Source of the DNA: Opitutaceae bacterium
Lineage (GTDB): Bacteria; Verrucomicrobiota; Verrucomicrobiia; Opitutales; Opitutaceae
DNA: 64,000 nt
Assembly (NCBI GenBank): GCA_027482185.1
Contig: JAIXWF010000013.1
Location: 124,001 to 188,000 of the forward strand
Direction: 5' to 3'
Shown: positions 62,805 to 64,000 of the stretch, in pieces
Position numbering within the stretch: position 1 is the stretch's first letter
Layout: each line of letters begins with the position of its first letter
The notes under the pieces: model-generated
The model's database searches: none
What the model saw: the letters and a program-made list of their open reading frames with translations, nothing else
What the model was told of the DNA's origin: nothing
Program-made: the position numbers and the translations under genes

Positions 62805-64000
62805 TTAGCTCTTTTCCGCCGGCACGGCGGCCGGCGGCGGCCAGACCTGCTTCGCCAGCCAGGCGACGCCGAGCGTGACGACGGTGCCGATGAGCGTGAA
62901 CCAAGGCCAGAAAACCTCGCCGCCGAACGTGCGCAGCCACCATTCCTTGGTGGCGGGGATATTGGCCGGCCAATAGATCACGTTCATGACGAGCAACGAC
63001 GCCGTCATGCCGATCATCGCCGCCCGCGCGCCGACGCCGCGGCCGAAGAGCGCGAGGATCAGGCCGCCGAGGAGGGCGCCGCTGGTGAGGCCGCGGAGGG
63101 AGAAGGCGGCGTTGAGGACAAAGGTCACTTCGCGCGTGAGCCAGGCGGTGCCGACAAGGACGGCGGCCCAGAAGACGGTGGAGTATTTGCTGAATTGGAG
63201 GAAGTACTCCTCGTCCTTCCCTTTCACCATTTGCCGGATGAAATCCATGGTGGAGACGGAGGCGAGGGACGTGATCGCCGAGCTGATCGACGACATGGCC
63301 GCGGAGAGAATCGCGACGATGAGGAAGCCCTTCAGGATGTGCGGAACCTCCGTCATCATGAAGATCGGGAAAACGAAATCGAAGGACTTGATGCCGGGGC
63401 GGCCCTCGGGGAGCGGAATCTGGAACGGATGGCTCTGGTAGAAGACCCAGAGCAGCACGCCCACGAGCAGGAAGATGAGGAAGAGCGGGAAAATAAGGAC
63501 GGCGCTGAGGGCGAGCGCCTTGCGGCCGTCGGCGACGTTCTTGCAGGCGAGCACGCGCTGGACGATGAGTTGCTCGGCGCCGTGGGTGGAGAGCACCATC
63601 ACGGTGCCGCCGATGACGCCCATCCAGATGTTGATGGGGGCGGAAAACGTGAACGACGTGTTGAGCCAGACCAGTTTCCCGGCTTCGCCGGCCTTGGCCA
63701 TGGCGCCGGCCCAGCCGCCGTCGACCAGCGTGGGAATATAGAACAGGGCGAAGATGCCGCCGGCGAGGAAGAGACCGAACTGGACGGCGTCGGTCCAGAT
63801 CACGGCCTTCACGCCGCCGATGTAGGTGTAGAGCAACGACAGGCCGACGAAGATGAGAATGGCGCCGAGGATGGGATCGACGAGCCCGCCGAGGCTGCAG
63901 ACCTGTTCGCCGAGCATGAGGCGGATGGGAATGCAGGCGACGAAGACGCGCACGCCCGCGGCCATCGTTTCCAGGAAGAGGAAAAAGGCGCCGGCGAGGC
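62805..64000 (-). CDS. sodium:solute symporter family protein (5' end outside window)
   Basis: The visible 398 residues are the C-terminal part of an SSS-family transporter, open to the window end. Marks are LAGAFFLFLETMAAGVRVFV, GGVKAVIWTDAVQFGLFLAG, STHGAEQLIVQRVLACKN, LSAAMSSISSAITSLASVST and a final membrane helix before VPAEKS. Members use the sodium gradient to import sugars, amino acids, sialic acid or similar. The substrate is not determined. The PEP-CTERM gene lies 31 bases downstream on the same strand. Confidence 0.9.
   Translation of the reverse strand, partial: LAGAFFLFLETMAAGVRVFVACIPIRLMLGEQVCSLGGLVDPILGAILIFVGLSLLYTYIGGVKAVIWTDAVQFGLFLAGGIFALFYIPTLVDGGWAGAMAKAGEAGKLVWLNTSFTFSAPINIWMGVIGGTVMVLSTHGAEQLIVQRVLACKNVADGRKALALSAVLIFPLFLIFLLVGVLLWVFYQSHPFQIPLPEGRPGIKSFDFVFPIFMMTEVPHILKGFLIVAILSAAMSSISSAITSLASVSTMDFIRQMVKGKDEEYFLQFSKYSTVFWAAVLVGTAWLTREVTFVLNAAFSLRGLTSGALLGGLILALFGRGVGARAAMIGMTASLLVMNVIYWPANIPATKEWWLRTFGGEVFWPWFTLIGTVVTLGVAWLAKQVWPPPAAVPAEKS

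Overview
The window is a GC-rich bacterial chromosome segment that most resembles the Opitutaceae (phylum Verrucomicrobiota). This placement is inferred from family content: a MamK-like actin, a PVC-type multi-CxxCH protein with a DUF6797-like N-terminus, a large TonB-dependent receptor with a carboxypeptidase-regulatory N-domain, a PEP-CTERM protein with autotransporter-type repeats, a YezD-family protein, and many genes with no clear Shine-Dalgarno sequence. I saw no rRNA, tRNA, CRISPR array, transposase or prophage. The segment reads as core chromosome with lineage-specific additions.

Layout. 0-1.4 kb (minus strand): a GNAT fragment, a single-domain response regulator and a LON substrate-binding-domain protein. 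1.6-5.6 kb: dnaK, groES and groEL. 5.7-7.4 kb: a glutamine-amidotransferase-like secreted protein and a PhnP-like metallo-hydrolase. 7.5-19.7 kb: a sulfur island with an Rrf2 regulator, YezD, an OprP-like porin, two sulfate-binding proteins, an M14-type zinc hydrolase, CysT, CysW, CysA, CysK, an opposing SLC13-type transporter, and a second CysK about 91% identical to the first. 19.9-25.3 kb: an amino-acid-type binding protein, then a four-gene run led by an FtsK-like ATPase without membrane segments.

25.4-36.3 kb: a respiratory island. The minus strand encodes CtaG and cytochrome c oxidase subunits IV, III, I and II (subunit II carries a fused cytochrome c). An azurin lies divergent to it. 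DUF420, CtaB (heme O synthase) and CtaA (heme A synthase) follow on the minus strand, and a CusF-SCO fusion and a copper-handling-like membrane protein on the plus strand. Together these supply the oxidase, its heme a, its copper delivery and a possible electron donor. 36.5-50.1 kb: AMP nucleosidase, a MamK-like actin with a small upstream gene, a YndJ-like membrane protein, a WYL regulator-lipB-TPR/membrane protein-lipA run, a DUF885 peptidase-like protein, a sialidase-like protein and a Tat-exported TIM-barrel protein. 50.2-64 kb: two unrecognised exported or membrane proteins, a 1413-residue tetraheme-type protein, a TonB-dependent receptor, a NamZ/DUF1343 protein, a PEP-CTERM protein and a sodium:solute symporter cut by the window end.

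The most unusual structure is not a gene. At least twelve intergenic gaps carry short tandem arrays with a period of seven bases. Each array has its own heptamer, but they share a loose pattern (purine-A-N-N-K-G-A on one strand). Several arrays occur as inverted pairs able to fold into long hairpins, and three gene stop codons lie inside an array. This dispersed heptamer family is the best candidate for an undescribed element in the window.
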